This document shows, piece after piece, positions 11,009 to 22,054 of a DNA stretch of 64,000 nt; within the stretch, counting starts at the first letter, position 1, and every line of letters starts with the position of its first letter. The position numbers were made by a program, and so were the translations under genes. The notes under the pieces are model-generated. The model was not told the origin of the DNA and ran no database searches. It saw nothing but the letters and a program-made list of their open reading frames with translations. The DNA is from Tetmemena sp. SeJ-2015. Its lineage: Eukaryota; Ciliophora; Spirotrichea; Sporadotrichida; Oxytrichidae. The stretch spans positions 1 through 64,000 of the forward strand of contig JAJKFJ010022172.1 in assembly GCA_027382625.1 (NCBI GenBank), read 5' to 3'.

Positions 11009-11814
11009 TCACTGCAGATTCAAAGCTTCCTCAGGGATAATGAACAGATCATTAGACATCATCTTAAACCGCTTTGCAAACTCTGTGAATCTAGCACAGA
11101 GGTGCATCTCAGCCTCGAACTCTGAAAATATCTCCTGGTGGTGAAAGAATGTGTGAGTAAACAGTCTGTATAATCTTCTCACGATAAAAATATAAGCTAG
11201 ATCGAAAGTAAATGCTTCGTGCTTGCAGCAGGAATGGAGACTCTGCTGTTGAAATTCTTTGTGTTATGAATAAGTGCAGTCGCATGATCTAGTGAATGAA
11301 TCATATAATCTATTGCCGAGCACTCTTGAGGAGTCTTGTGAGAGGCGCAGAGGTAGAGCCACTCATCAGTTGCCTTCATCTTAGGACATTGACGCTGAGT
11401 GCAGATGCCTTACAGCTGAACCACTAGCAGATTTAATTCGAGTATGAATTAACGGATGTGCTCATATTGCCAAACTGCCTCATCTACTTCCTTTGGGGGT
11501 TCACAAATCTTCTTCACTGAAGAGGGATCATTACCTAAAAAGTATATAAGCTAAGAACGAAAGGATTATCCTTTATCTTTAAAGATGGAACTAAAAGAAG
11601 ATGACTTACGAATAAGTTCTTGTAGATACTCTTGAACAGCGAAAGGTCCATGCATATTGGAGATGTCTTCCTGCTCCCTGTTTAAATTACTTAAACACCA
11701 ATAAATGAGGAAGCAGTGCGATATCTTGGCTGCTTATTTAAAATTGAATAGTTGCACTTACCAATTCCATAGATCAGCAGCCTTAGTGCCAGGTCTGTTT
11801 CGTCTCAAATTCAT
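11009..11814 (-). CDS. MOB4: MOB4/phocein-like protein
   Basis: ATG at 11814 gives MNLRRNRPGTKAADLWNW, the conserved MOB4 start. Later blocks: AVQEYLQELIR, ICEPPKEVDEAVWQYEHIRQF, EWLYLCASHKTPQECSAIDY, and RLYRLFTHTFFHHQEIF, ending at TGA 11009. The MOB zinc site is visible as the Cys pair region CTQRQCPKM / CSAID and the HTFFHH stretch. MOB4 belongs to STRIPAK phosphatase-kinase complexes. Two introns of about 75-95 nt interrupt the N-terminal half, and a 17 bp IES (11183-11199) must be removed to join HLLSI to VRRLYRLF. Length close to metazoan MOB4. Confidence 0.93.
11183..11199. other. IES, 17 bp, pointer GAT (ATC on coding strand)
   Basis: GAT at 11183-11185 and 11200-11202. Excision yields TCG ATC GTG AGA AGA TTA on the coding strand, restoring the MOB4 frame across a site conserved in the family. 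Confidence 0.9.
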
Positions 11815-11957
11815 ATTTTAAAACTCTCTAAATTTATAATCCCTCTTTTCATTCTCAAGTTAATAAATTTTAAATATCTCTGTTGTGTATGGGAGGTAAA
11901 GTGATTTGAATTGCTGAATGCTTATAAATAAATTAAATCGATAGATTGATTCTAAAG

Positions 11958-14900
11958 ATGGCCTCTGATTTACTATTTAACTGGCTCAACAACGAGATAG
12001 AGCTCTCTCAGGTAACCTTATCTCAATTCCCTCACTTTAACTTAACTTGATGTATAGCCAGTGAAAGATTTTGAGAACGACTTTTCAAATGGATATCTTT
12101 TTGGAGAGCTGTTATACAAGTTCAACCAGCAATCTAACTTCAAAGAATTTTCAAAAAAGTAAGTTTCATCTTATTCTTCTTCACACTCCAATATCATTAC
12201 GCTGTTCTGTTAATCAATGATACCTAACTAATTTATAAAGGAGTGATGTGGCTTCTAACCTAGAGAACTTTAACAAGCTGTTCCCTACTCTGAGAAACTT
12301 GGGCGTGAAGTTCAAGTCTGAGGACATTAATCAAATCATAAAGCAGGAAAGGGGTTTCGCTCTGCGCCTTCTTTACCAAATCAAAATGAAGCTAGAGAAA
12401 GTGTACCCTCCAACTGATATTGCAGTCCTAAGGAGCAGTAAGCTAATTGTACGTGTGTCAACTTTTTAATAGCTGGCAAGATGGGAGACAACTAACCCGC
12501 TCTCAAAATTGCTCACTCCAAGGAGAAGTATGATGAGCAGGCACAGATCTTCTTCCAGAAGAGGTTGTAGGAACTTAACAAACCCTAAAAAGTTCTTAAT
12601 ATGGAGAGACACCTGTAGAAGTTTGATGCTGAGAAGCAGCGCCAACAGCAGGAAGCTGATCGCTATCACAAAGAATCCATCGATGCTCAGGAGAAGAAGA
12701 GACAGGAATAAAGGAGAGCAGGCATCAATAAACTACAAAGGAATGCTGGCTTCATGGAGGAGTGGCAGCAAAAGGGAGTTGAAGACTGGAAGAAAAACTA
12801 GACTATCAAGAAAGATCGTGAAAAGAGAGTACTAGAGTTTGAGCTTAAGTAAGCTGAGAAGTAAACTATCTCTGCATTGAATTCTGACTAGTCATTCAAT
12901 TTAAGTCTTTACAATATGGTAACGATGACAAAGATCGATGAAGCTAACAGAGAGGTCAACGATGGAATTTTACAGTTCGAGTAGACTCTTAGGAACATTG
13001 GGATTAATCCTAAGGTAAGAAGAGATGAGGCAGAGAGAGCTGTAAGTGAGAGCTTGCAAAACTCTCCCTTAAAATCTTCAGGAAAGGGCAACCGTTTTGC
13101 TTCAATGACAAAGAACTCTCTTCTGCCACCACTTCAACAGCAACCATCTTTGGGAGCAACTGGCAATACTACAAGGCTTGGAGGGATGACTCTGGGAGGT
13201 GGAATGACTCTATCCTCCACCGGACTTAAAACTAAAGACAAGAAGACTGTGACTGAAAAGACAAGAAAGGAGAGAGAACGAAGGAGAAGAAAGATGATCG
13301 TGGATCAGGCGAAGACTCATATAGAGATGGACCAAAAGCGTAAAGAGGCTCAGATCATAGAAAGGATGAAGAGACTTTCCAAGTAGGAGGAAGAGCTTCA
13401 GTATGAATCTTGGAGAACTAACTAGTGCAAAAACGTTATCCTTGAGGATAGAAAGCTTAGAGAGGCAAGATATGACAAGAGAAGAGAGCTAGACTAGCAA
13501 ACTGCTATCTGGAGAGAAGAGGAGATGATGAGGTCTCTCGCTGAGCAACTCCAGAGAGAGATGGAAAGTTTCAAGGAGAGAGATCAGGAGATGAGAATCG
13601 CTCATAAACAAGCAAAGAGAGAAAACAGAAATGGATTCGGTTAGATTCTTTTCGATGCTATCTTTGACATCGCAAACGAGGCGTACGTACATCAACAAAA
13701 GTGAAATCTTTTGCTTTGATTTTATAAGCAGGACTCTGAGGAAATAGATCCTCGCAACTGGCATGAATGGCTATAGCTCTTCAAGAACGATCTACCAGTG
13801 AGTAAAGTGAGTGAGCAAGAGGTAGTAGTTGTCGATGAACAAGAAGTTTCGGTGGTAGGGCAGATTGAAGAGAGGCTAGATCAACTTGAGTTAGAAGACT
13901 ACCTCTAGAATAAAGGCTAGTGGCCACTCGAGATCATCTCAGACAACAAACCTAATCTAGAGCAAATCTTGACTGGTCAAACTGATTAGACCCAAGCTGC
14001 AGCAGCTAAAGGAGCTAAGGCAGCTCCAGCAAAAGCAGCGGCTGTAGATGCCTATTAAATGGAAGAAGGAGATGGCTACTTGCCCCTCGAGAGAGACAAT
14101 AACTTTGAACTCGGTGAAGCTGTTGAGAATATCATCAACATGAACTTCGACTAAAGAGAGAACCATAAGAGACCCAAAGTTCCAGCCTATCTTAACCTTA
14201 AGCTTTGCTTTATTGGATATGCTTTCGCAGGGAAAAAGTCCTTAAGCCTTGAGATTGGCTCAGCGTTTCCCAGAGCTGAAACTTTACTTACTGAACGATC
14301 TGGTCAGCGAAGCAGTTTCATTTTATGAATCTCACCCAGAGCCTTTTGGCAACTCTTACAGCTTAAATCAAGCCTCAGTTGAGGAGCAAATAGACTAAGT
14401 TGAAGATGCAGACCTAGACCTCTCAGTTAACAGCGAGCTGGAGGAGACCTACAGCGCAGAGGAAGACTTCAGAAGAAGCGGAGAAGAGATAGTGACTCTG
14501 CTAAAAGAGGGAGTTGAGATCTCTGACGATGTGTATGTGAGACTTTTCATTGCCAAGTTGAGAATGACTTATCCTTATAAGTCTAAGAAAACTCTAAGAA
14601 GGGAGCTCAAGGCTAAGGTTCAGAAGGAGAGAGAAATCACTGCTAAGATACAGACAGTTGAGAACGAGATTAATGAGTTGAATTCTCAAGATGAGTAGAC
14701 CACCACAACCAGAAGAAGGAGGAGAAAGGATCTTATTCACTTTAAAGAATATTTTATCCTAACGTACTCCAGGAAGAGCTGAATAAGTTGAATAAAGAGT
14801 TAGCAGACTCTTAAGCCCCAGAGAGCTAGGGTTGGATTCTAATTGATTTCCCATCAACCTTCGCACAGGCTAAGTTGTTGGAGCAGGCACTAAGTGGGTA

Positions 14901-17625
14901 TGTCCCTCCTCAAGAGAAGGATCAGATTGATAGAGAGACTCAACTGAGCGAGGCATAATTGCTTGTTAAGGGATATGATAAACCAGAACCACCTAAGAAG
15001 CTTCTAAGAAGTGGACTTGATGGAGTGATCTGGATTGACTGCTCAAGAGAGGAGTGCATGAGAAGAGCTCTTGGTAGAAGATTCGATAATGTTAATTAGA
15101 TATTGATAAAAATAATTATAACTAATGTGAATGAGAAGGTGTATCATATTGAAGACCAGCCACCTTTGACTACCAATGCTCCCCTTTGCGAGAGACTAGC
15201 TCCTATGGATGAGGAGGACAACGCAGAGGCTACCCTCATTGACAGATGGATCTCCTTCGACCAGAGTTCTAAGAGTCTTGAGAAGTGGCTTCTTCAGTTT
15301 GGTTGCTCTTCTAAGAAGGGAGAGCAGAACGATCTTAAATTAATAAATACTTCATTATTTGAATAAATATTTTTAACCAAATAGATCAATTTTATTTATA
15401 AGTAATATTGATCTGCAGATTTTGAGCAAGATAAATGGTGACTTGACATAGGACGAGCAGCACCAGGCTATTCTAAGTGCTATTGGAAAGATCCAGCACA
15501 AGAAGGGCAAGAAGGAGGAGAAGGTCAAGAAGAGAATTCTAGCCAAGATCATGGAGAGAGAGTAAAGAGAGCAGGAAGAAGCTAACAGACTCAAAGAAGA
15601 AGAGCAAGAGAGGCTAAGAAGAGAAGCAGAGGGTGTCGATGGACAGTAACCTCCTGCTGAAGAAAAGAAGGACGAGTCTAAGGTGGAGAAGCCTGAGCCT
15701 GCAACTGAGAAGATCGGGCCACTTCCTCCTTCCTCAGAGAACGTGGACAATGATTTCAAGCCAGTGATTCTAGATGTGTGGCAGAAGCTTTGCTCAAACT
15801 ACAAGCAGCAGATGAAGAAGGTGTTCAAGCAAGTAAGAGGCCAGAGGGAGAGACTCACTGACTAGTTCTCTGAGTTGCAGAACAGTTTCCTAAAGTTCTT
15901 GCACAGACCTGACGCTAAGTAGGAGAAGCTTGACCAGTTCATCAAGGAGTTCAATGACTTCAGTGACTCCTACCCTGACCTCAGAGAGGATGAGCAGACC
16001 AAGGATGAGCTGCACCAGAGAGTGGACATCCTTTCAGACGAACTCTGGGAGATCATAGAGGAGCGTAAGGAGCAGCACATCGAAGAGAGGAAGAAGATCA
16101 TGGAGAGCGGCTGGATTGAACACGAACAAGGATTTGTAGTGAATAGTGCTCAACTACTAATGCAAGCTGAAGTGGATAAGTTCAAGAGCAGCATTCAGAT
16201 TCTTCACGACTACTATTCATAAATTTTAGACTTTGTGAGTTAAGTAATCGTCCGCGGATTTTATGATATCACGCATTTGAGGATAAACTGATCCCAGAGA
16301 CTCCTCCTATGGTAACTTCAGAGATAGTAGCCGAGGGTGAGGAACTGCCTCCTGTAGAGTTACTCCCCGAGGGAGATCTATAATTTATTTTAGCTGATGC
16401 TAATAACGCTGAGTTGTACACCTACCCAAGATTAGACAAGCTATTTGAAAAGGCACTTAAGTGTCAGTTCGTGCCAGATGTCACTTAACTGCATGCAGCT
16501 GGATAAGACAAGAAGGGAGCACCTCCTAAGGGTAAGGACCCTAAAAAGCCAGCAGAGGAAGAGAAACCAGCTGAAGAGTCACAATATGTGAAGGAGATGA
16601 AAAATGCTATCAAGATGGAGAAGCAGATTCTGAGGTTCAGACTGACCTAGATTCGCAACTGGACTCTCAAGAAGCTGAGAGAAATGAGAACTAAGGCAGT
16701 CAAGGTATACACAAAACTTGAAGACTGGATTCACGTTTCTAACAGAACTGAGAATGATGCAGTCAATGAAATGTGCATCGTCATTAAAAGAGCCATCGAA
16801 GAGGAGAAGAAGATTCAAGATGAATTACGCATCAAATTCATGGATTTCTGCGTCGATCAAAAGATCATGAACTACATCGAACCCCCTCCAGAGAAACTGC
16901 CCGCCTTAGAAGAGAAGAGAACAGACCGCTTTAATATTAGCCAGCTCAGAACCAAATTTTAATTTTATGATGTTCTCGTTAGAACTTTAGTGGGTGAGCT
17001 TGAGCAGTTGGCAATTCAACTTGGAAATGGTACTCCTTATCTTCCTAACAAGGCAATAATCGATCTTTTCTTGAGAAAGCTCGAGAACTCTCAGACCTTT
17101 GGAGATGAGGGAGGTCTTCCAGAAGAATGGAGGAACTTGAACGAGTATGTGCTTTAACAAATGACTAGGAACCTGGATAAATTCCAACAAGGGCACATCG
17201 ACTGGAGACTCCTGGCTACTTATATTGTACTCCTAAAGTCAACTATCCCTGTAGACAAACAAATAGAGGAATATAAGAGTGCTTTCAAGACTAAGGATGA
17301 CTTGGTGACAGAGGAGGCTTTCTTAAATTCCAAAGTATTTTTAATAGCTGCGAAATAAATTGATTTAAAAAGTTTAAAGGTACCTGCTTGGTTCGATGAA
17401 GTGGAGTACTCGCAGGATAGAGACTATTCAATCGCATTCCCCAGAGTGAAATACGTTAAGCAGCTGCTCTTTAAGATTAACAAGCAGAGGATTGATAATG
17501 GTTAAGGAGAGAGAGTGAGCTTGAAGAAGTACTTCAAGGTACTCAAGTCAAAGGAGTTGACTATGTTCAAGAGGAATATTAGACTTTATTCTGACATCTT
17601 AATCTCTGATAGCTAGAGCGAGTGA
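11958..17625 (+). CDS. SPEF2: SPEF2/CPC1-like ciliary central-apparatus protein
   Basis: Longest gene here, about 1,750 aa, ATG at 11958 (MASDLLFNWLNNEIELSQ), TGA at 17623-17625. N-terminal CH-like domain in several exons, then a long charged coiled coil (12500-13680), then an adenylate-kinase-like domain with a modified P-loop GYAFAGKKS (about 14210-14240) and LYLLNDLVSEAVSFY, and a C-terminal helical region (16400-17600). SPEF2/KPL2/CPC1 sits in the C1b projection of the axonemal central pair, consistent with a ciliate. GT-AG introns are visible at about 12001-12057, 12157-12242, 12438-12473 and 13689-13730. Five IESs with pointers are placed at 14244-14250, 14733-14758, 15093-15128, 15336-15414 and 16221-16276, plus a possible in-frame one (GTA pointer) at about 17338-17382. 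No IES was needed upstream of 14.2 kb. Confidence 0.92.
14244..14250. other. Candidate minimal IES, 7 bp, pointer CCTT
   Basis: CCTT at 14240-14243 and 14247-14250, separated by AAG. Deleting 7 bp changes the frame so that the P-loop continues GKKSLRLAQRFPELKLYLL, as expected for the kinase-like domain. A one-base sequence error could mimic this, so confidence is moderate. Confidence 0.6.
14733..14758. other. IES, 26 bp, pointer ATC
   Basis: ATC at 14730-14732 and 14756-14758. Joining gives AAG GAT CCT AAC GTA CTC and continues into LQEELNKLNKE of SPEF2; unexcised, the frame ends at a TGA. Confidence 0.9.
15093..15128. other. IES, 36 bp, pointer AATGT
   Basis: AATGT at 15088-15092 and 15124-15128. 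The insertion is a multiple of three and would be read through, but excision restores the compact kinase-like block FDNVNEKVYHIEDQPP. Confidence 0.75.
15336..15414. other. IES, 79 bp, pointer GATCT
   Basis: GATCT at 15331-15335 and 15410-15414 flank a very AT-rich segment. Excision joins AAC GAT CTG CAG ATT TTG AGC in frame (NDLQILSKINGD). Confidence 0.9.
16221..16276. other. IES, 56 bp, pointer CAT
   Basis: CAT at 16218-16220 and 16274-16276. Joining gives TAC TAT TCA TTT GAG GAT AAA (YYSFEDKLIPE) and corrects the frame of SPEF2. Confidence 0.85.
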
Positions 17626-17880
17626 ATGATAAGAGAGTAAAGAGTTGCGAATGAATTCAAGAAAAGAACTCTCTCTATTTCTATATCTGTCTTTTTACTA
17701 ATTTAAGTCTTCAATCTAAGCACTTAAGTTCTAAATGAGGATAGAATATTCTAAGATTTTTAGTCAAATATACTTATCATAGTCTTATAAAAGTGAAGGA
17801 TTAGGCTTTTAAGATTCGATTATTCAGTAAATGCGTCATCACACCCTGAATATCTTTGAGAGTTACCGTGTCGGTTGACT

Positions 17881-19023
17881 TCACTGAAGGAATTCTCTTT
17901 GGGTGAGGTCGATTACATCAGCAGGGAAGGAGTTGCAAACTGCCACTCCGCACATGTTCACGCCTCTCTTGATCTTGAAGAAGCCTTGGTCTCCCCAGGC
18001 AGCGCCCCAGGAGTTCTTCACAATCCAATAGTCACTACCGTTTTCAGTGCCATATCCAACTGCCACAACAGCGTGGTTAACGTCAGACTGGCCGTTAGCG
18101 CAAACAGTGGAAGAGTAGACTCCTTTAATAAAAATAAACTCCTGATCTGTAGTCTCTAAAGCCATCCACAACTTGGAATGCAATAGAGATAGGGCCATGT
18201 TGGAATAGAGCTGTCTTAAGGTCTACCTCGCTGGTAGAGATGTTAACAGAGCCTCCTACGACTCCGACGGTCTAGGTGCCTTGCTTGAGTCCACACTCTT
18301 GATCCACGGCTTTATAGGGGTAGTCGTCTTCAGTGACGATACCACCATTTGCAGCCAAGTATTCGAAGGCATGAGAGGGGAGACCACCATGACAACCATA
18401 GTTTTCATAGGCGCCAGCGCAGTCAACTAGTTGCTACTCACTAAGGTTTCTGAATTGTCCGTACTTAAGTAAGAAGTGAGACTCCAGAGTACCCACAGTT
18501 GAGAAGGTCCAGCAGCTTCCGCACTTAGCTTGGTTTTTGACAGGAGAGACTACTCCTTGAGTTCTCCAGTCCCAGGAATCAGGGATTCCATTGCTGACTC
18601 CGAAGGTCTTTCTGTTGGTAGCAGAGCAATTCTGTTCGACCTTAAGGTTGAAGTAGTTCATAAACTCGTCATCAGTAAGATCTGAGAAAGGGTTGAGGCC
18701 CTTCTTGTAACTCTGTTTCTTGTCTTGATTGTGTCTCACAATTTCTCCCAAGTGACTGGTGAAAACTTATTTCCTGTCGACGCCATTGCTCTTGTAAGCT
18801 TTCGAGACCTTTGAAGGAATAGATAAGTTATATTTAAAGTTTATCTTCGGAGATCTGAGTTCTCATTCTGATAGTAGTCGATGAACTTTTCGTAGATTTC
18901 ATCCACAGTCTGTTGTGAGAGAGGGAACTCTCCGTTAATGTACTCTTGATAGTGCTGGTCAAAGTCAGCCAAAGCCATTGTAGAGCACAAAAGAAGGAGC
19001 ACTGAGGCACTTATCTTTCTCAT
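17881..19023 (-). CDS. Papain-family (C1A) cysteine protease, cathepsin-like
   Basis: Preproenzyme from ATG at 19023 with a signal peptide ([19 protein letters not shown]), an I29 propeptide ([25 protein letters not shown]) and the mature domain starting near PDSWDWR. Catalytic residues are visible: Gln/Cys in [13 protein letters not shown], His in [11 protein letters not shown], Asn in [11 protein letters not shown]. Stop TGA at 17881. Likely a lysosomal/food-vacuole or secreted protease. A 19 bp IES (18124-18142) separates RSGV from YSSTVC. A second frame switch lies in 18752-18840, between ENSDLRR and VFTSHLGEI; a direct AAG repeat is present there but does not by itself restore the frame, so its limits (or an accompanying intron) are unresolved. 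Confidence 0.94.
18124..18142. other. IES, 19 bp, pointer ACTCC
   Basis: ACTCC at 18119-18123 and 18138-18142, separated by 14 bp of A/T-rich DNA. Excision gives TCA GGA GTC TAC TCT on the coding strand, the normal papain-fold sequence before the active-site His region. A GT-AG intron reading fails to restore the frame. Confidence 0.94.
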
Positions 19024-19066
19024 TTATAGTTGTGGTAAGAAATGGATCTCTTAAGAAATATTATAT

Positions 19067-19178
19067 TATTTAAATAAAGAGAGGATCTTGAATTAAGTCA
19101 GCTAATTCGTAAATTCAATAACTTAGAGGAGAATATACTTTCTATCTTACAGCAGTTAATTCTTAATGATAATAATAC
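19067..19178. repeat. 112 bp direct repeat, copy 1
   Basis: Nearly identical to 19471-19582 (only a handful of substitutions), same orientation, 404 bp apart. In one frame it encodes EDLELSQLIRKFNNLEE, which is open in both copies. Confidence 0.9.
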
Positions 19179-19192
19179 TTTAAGCTTTTTAT

Positions 19193-19420
19193 CCTTGTAA
19201 CATTTGTATGGAAGCGCTCAGTCAAGAGTTATATACGACACAAGTTCAGATGAAGAAGATGATGATGAGGATGATCCAGAGTTCGTACATCATATTTTGT
19301 TGCTGAGAGGTGATACAAAGATGATTAAAGAAGAAACTCATATAAACTTTTTGATTCTCTATCGAACAAGCTGAAGAACAGGGGTGAATCTATGGTCTCA
19401 TCTGGCACAAAGTAGTAACT
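19193..19420 (+). CDS. Acidic coding fragment between the two repeat copies
   Basis: A frame encoding IYDTSSDEEDDDEDDPEFV is followed, in a shifted frame, by DSLSNKLKNRGESMVSSG. The composition is protein-like but no start, stop or family can be assigned. It is continuous with the coding frame of repeat copy 1. It may be one or two macronuclear-destined segments of a gene whose remainder is outside this locus, or a decayed copy. Confidence 0.3.
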
Positions 19421-19470
19421 CTCCATTTATTATTTTAACAAATTACAGATTTTAATTAAAATTCCTAAGA

Positions 19471-19582
19471 TATTTAAATAAAGAGAGGATCTTGAATTAA
19501 GTCAGCTAATTCGTAAATTTAATAACTTAGAGGAGAATATACTTTCTATCTTACAGTAGTTAATTATTAAGGATAATAATAC
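19471..19582. repeat. 112 bp direct repeat, copy 2
   Basis: Second copy of the 19067-19178 segment; the encoded peptide is preserved (LSQLIRKFNNLEENILSIL) although several third positions differ, which hints that both copies have been under coding constraint. The following sequence diverges at once. The stretch 19583-19898 beyond it shows no recognised gene. Confidence 0.9.
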
Positions 19583-19898
19583 GCTTTCAAGATATCTGAG
19601 CATTTGTGGAGTGAGTGGAGAGATTTAAGTTTTGAAAATTAACTTGTATGCATATAAATATTTGAACTAAACTTACTTGCGAATAAATTTAGAAGTAACA
19701 CACACTGTGAACTTACACTTAGCCTCTACATCTCTTTCTTCTACTATCCACATTCACACTTATAGATACATTATACTTAGCTGCGCTTTATTTCTAATCC
19801 TCTGAGAAGATAGTTAGCTGCAAATCTGATAATAAGTTTAGCTTTAGCTAGCTTACATTATATTTAGAAAGGAGCATATTTGCTGGATTCTTGAATCT

Positions 19899-21801
19899 TC
19901 AACGAATGCTGAAATTGGTTGGATCTATCAAAGAGGCCTCTGGTGCTTTAGTTTGTCTGCCAGGAGGGAAAACTTTCCAAAAGCGGAGGGTTTCATCTCC
20001 AGCACCTGTCACTATGTTTTCGCCGTCAGGACTCATGGCCAGATATAGTACTCTGAAACTGTGTCCAGTGAGAGTTGCTTCAAATATTAAGAAGCTAATA
20101 AATGCTACCTTCTTCATGGAAGGATATTTCCAAACTACGATTGCGTTATCTGAATAGCCGTGTGTTGAAACAATCTCGTTGTTATTCTTGGAGAAAAGTA
20201 AATTGCAAACCTGCGATCCTGTTTCAATTGAGTTAATCTCCTCCATTTGCTACGTGTTCCAAAATCTTATGCATCTGTCGGCCGTTCCACCGCCACTTGC
20301 TAGAAGTCCATGTTAGTGAGGAGACCAAGCAATAGCTTTCACTGCTGCCTGGTGGCTATTGAATTTACCAACTGGTTCAAGTTGGTTATGCACCGACCAA
20401 ACATTCAACTTGTTGTCGTTTCCTCCAAAATGAATAAGCAAGATAGAAATTTAGATCCAGATGCAAGTTGCTGCTCATCAAAAGACCATTTTAGTCCGCA
20501 AACCTCTTGCTTGTGGAAGAGAAGTTTGGCAAAATATTCGTCTTTCTCTCTCAAGTCTCTTTGCAATATGCTCTTATCCTTGGAGCCAGAGCTGAGAACA
20601 TTTGAACTCCATGATAATGCACCTACTCTGCCCTCATGCCCTTTCATTACTCGAAGAAGCTTGCACTTTTAGATATCCCATACCTGGACCATGCCCGAGT
20701 TTGTTCCGAATGAGAGATGAGCTCCTCTCTTTGACCAACAGACTGATGTCACTGAATCTCTCTACCCTAGATCCACGAGTTTGGTTACTTTGCTGCTACT
20801 AGCAGACCAGATATAAACGCAGCTTGAAAGGCCAACTGCTAGGTTATTGACAGATGACCAGTCTACAAGATTGAGGTAGAAATCATCCTGAAGTGCGGGA
20901 GCGTCCAAAACTTTGAAAGGTATCTTAGGAATTTTACGCTGGACTCTTTTCGGAACGATAACTTGTTCCTCATCGAACCCACATAGAGGGTTATGCTTGA
21001 AAGCCATTCCTGAGAACGTTCCGCTGAAGGGGGAGCAGGATGGGTTCACATTTTCAGAGAGAACCGATTATTACCCAAATGGAGATGAACTCATGAAAGA
21101 TCCAATGGAAGATCTGTCTCTCAATGAAAACATGTCGTTTCCTGAAGATTTACAAATCATTATCTAGAAGAAATACATATATGCTTTCTTGTTCGAGTTA
21201 GAGAGATTCTAGCTATTTTGGAACAGATTACGAAAACTCATGCCTTCACTGTTTGCCAAACCATTTTGAAACTTGTTAGAGACTTGAGGGCTATTGAATT
21301 TGAGAACTGTGAACTTGGAGTTGAAAGGCGAGGTCTCACTCGATATTCCGCATCCTTTGTGGACTGATGTATTCATATAGGAACTCCGCTTCTGCTCTCT
21401 GATTGGCGAATCATGGAAGCTAGCTCTTTACTAAGAGGTGTAGAGGTTAGTATCATTGAAGTGCTCATCAGAGTCATGAATCTCATGAATGAGAAATGAT
21501 CAAATGCATTTGGTAATTTGACTTTCATTATAAATGGGTTGTCGATGCCCAGAACTTGATTTTGAAGAAGAGCGGTGTACATTTTCTTGTTTTCCTCTTC
21601 TGCGGAATTGATCTCCTTCTAATTTTGACTGCCATTTACTTGTGTGCTGTTCCGAGCTTCTTCCATTTCGACGTCTCCTTGGCTTACTGAGAAGAGCTCA
21701 ACCTTTGTTCCAAAGATATCGGCAGCTTCTTCATTGAGGGAGCGTTGAGAAATGAAGCGGTCTCCTTGTGAAGGCCTTTGAGAGTTGAAGTTTTGGAACA
21801 T
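19899..21801 (-). CDS. FZR1: CDH1/Fizzy-related APC/C activator (WD40)
   Basis: ATG at 21801 (MFQNFNSQRPSQGDRFISQR) with a C-box-like DRFISQR, then MYTALLQNQVLG, the hallmark VLDAPALQDDFYLNLVDW, and a WD40 propeller (GHEGRVGALSW, SGSKDKSI, GHSFRVLYLAMSPDG). It ends with the Ile-Arg tail NFSIR at TGA 19899, the APC/C-docking end. The VLDAP and DLG motif sequence is closer to Cdh1/Fzr than to Cdc20. It selects mitotic substrates for ubiquitination. Two IESs are clear (20424-20455 and 20076-20102); frame changes near 21370 and 21060-21200 suggest more in the N-terminal half. Confidence 0.93.
20076..20102. other. IES, 27 bp, pointer TGCT (AGCA on coding strand)
   Basis: TGCT at 20076-20079 and 20103-20106. 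It is a multiple of three and adds FISFLIFEA to the reading frame; excision joins KKVATLTGHSFRV, the canonical WD40 sequence. Confidence 0.9.
20424..20455. other. IES, 32 bp, pointer TCCA (TGGA on coding strand)
   Basis: TCCA at 20424-20427 and 20456-20459. Excision gives LASGGNDNKLNVWSVHN, a textbook WD40 repeat of the Cdc20/Cdh1 family. Confidence 0.93.
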
Positions 21802-22054
21802 TTGTGGGCTAGCGTTGACAGAATATAATTCCAGTGTAGTATTTTAATGTAATCAATAATTAATTGCAGGCAGGGGGCGGACCTAGGATTAATTATTCCT
21901 AAATAAATTTTAATACTCTTCTCGCTTATCATAAACCTATCACTTTGAACTATCACTAATCAATTCGGGTTTCTTCTTGGTTATCACACTTTTGTTTATA
22001 ATTTGTCTTGATTGTGTAATTCTAATAAATTGATTAACTTTATAATTAAGAGCA

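Noticed and set aside
14492..14698. Independent start at the MTLLKEG-like frame
   Set aside because: The first codon there is GTG inside the kinase-like region of SPEF2; the frame is continuous upstream.
11958..17625. A chain of many small genes between 12 and 17.6 kb
   Set aside because: With TAA/TAG as Gln and the listed introns and IESs they form one SPEF2-like protein.
17881..19023. Protease gene as three separate short genes
   Set aside because: The pieces are collinear parts of one papain-fold protein with all catalytic residues in order; the gaps are an IES, a TAA/TAG codon issue and one unresolved interruption.
18841..19023. Signal-peptide frame as a separate 60-residue secreted peptide
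   Set aside because: It is the signal and start of the propeptide of the protease; the apparent stop is a TAA in the following interruption.
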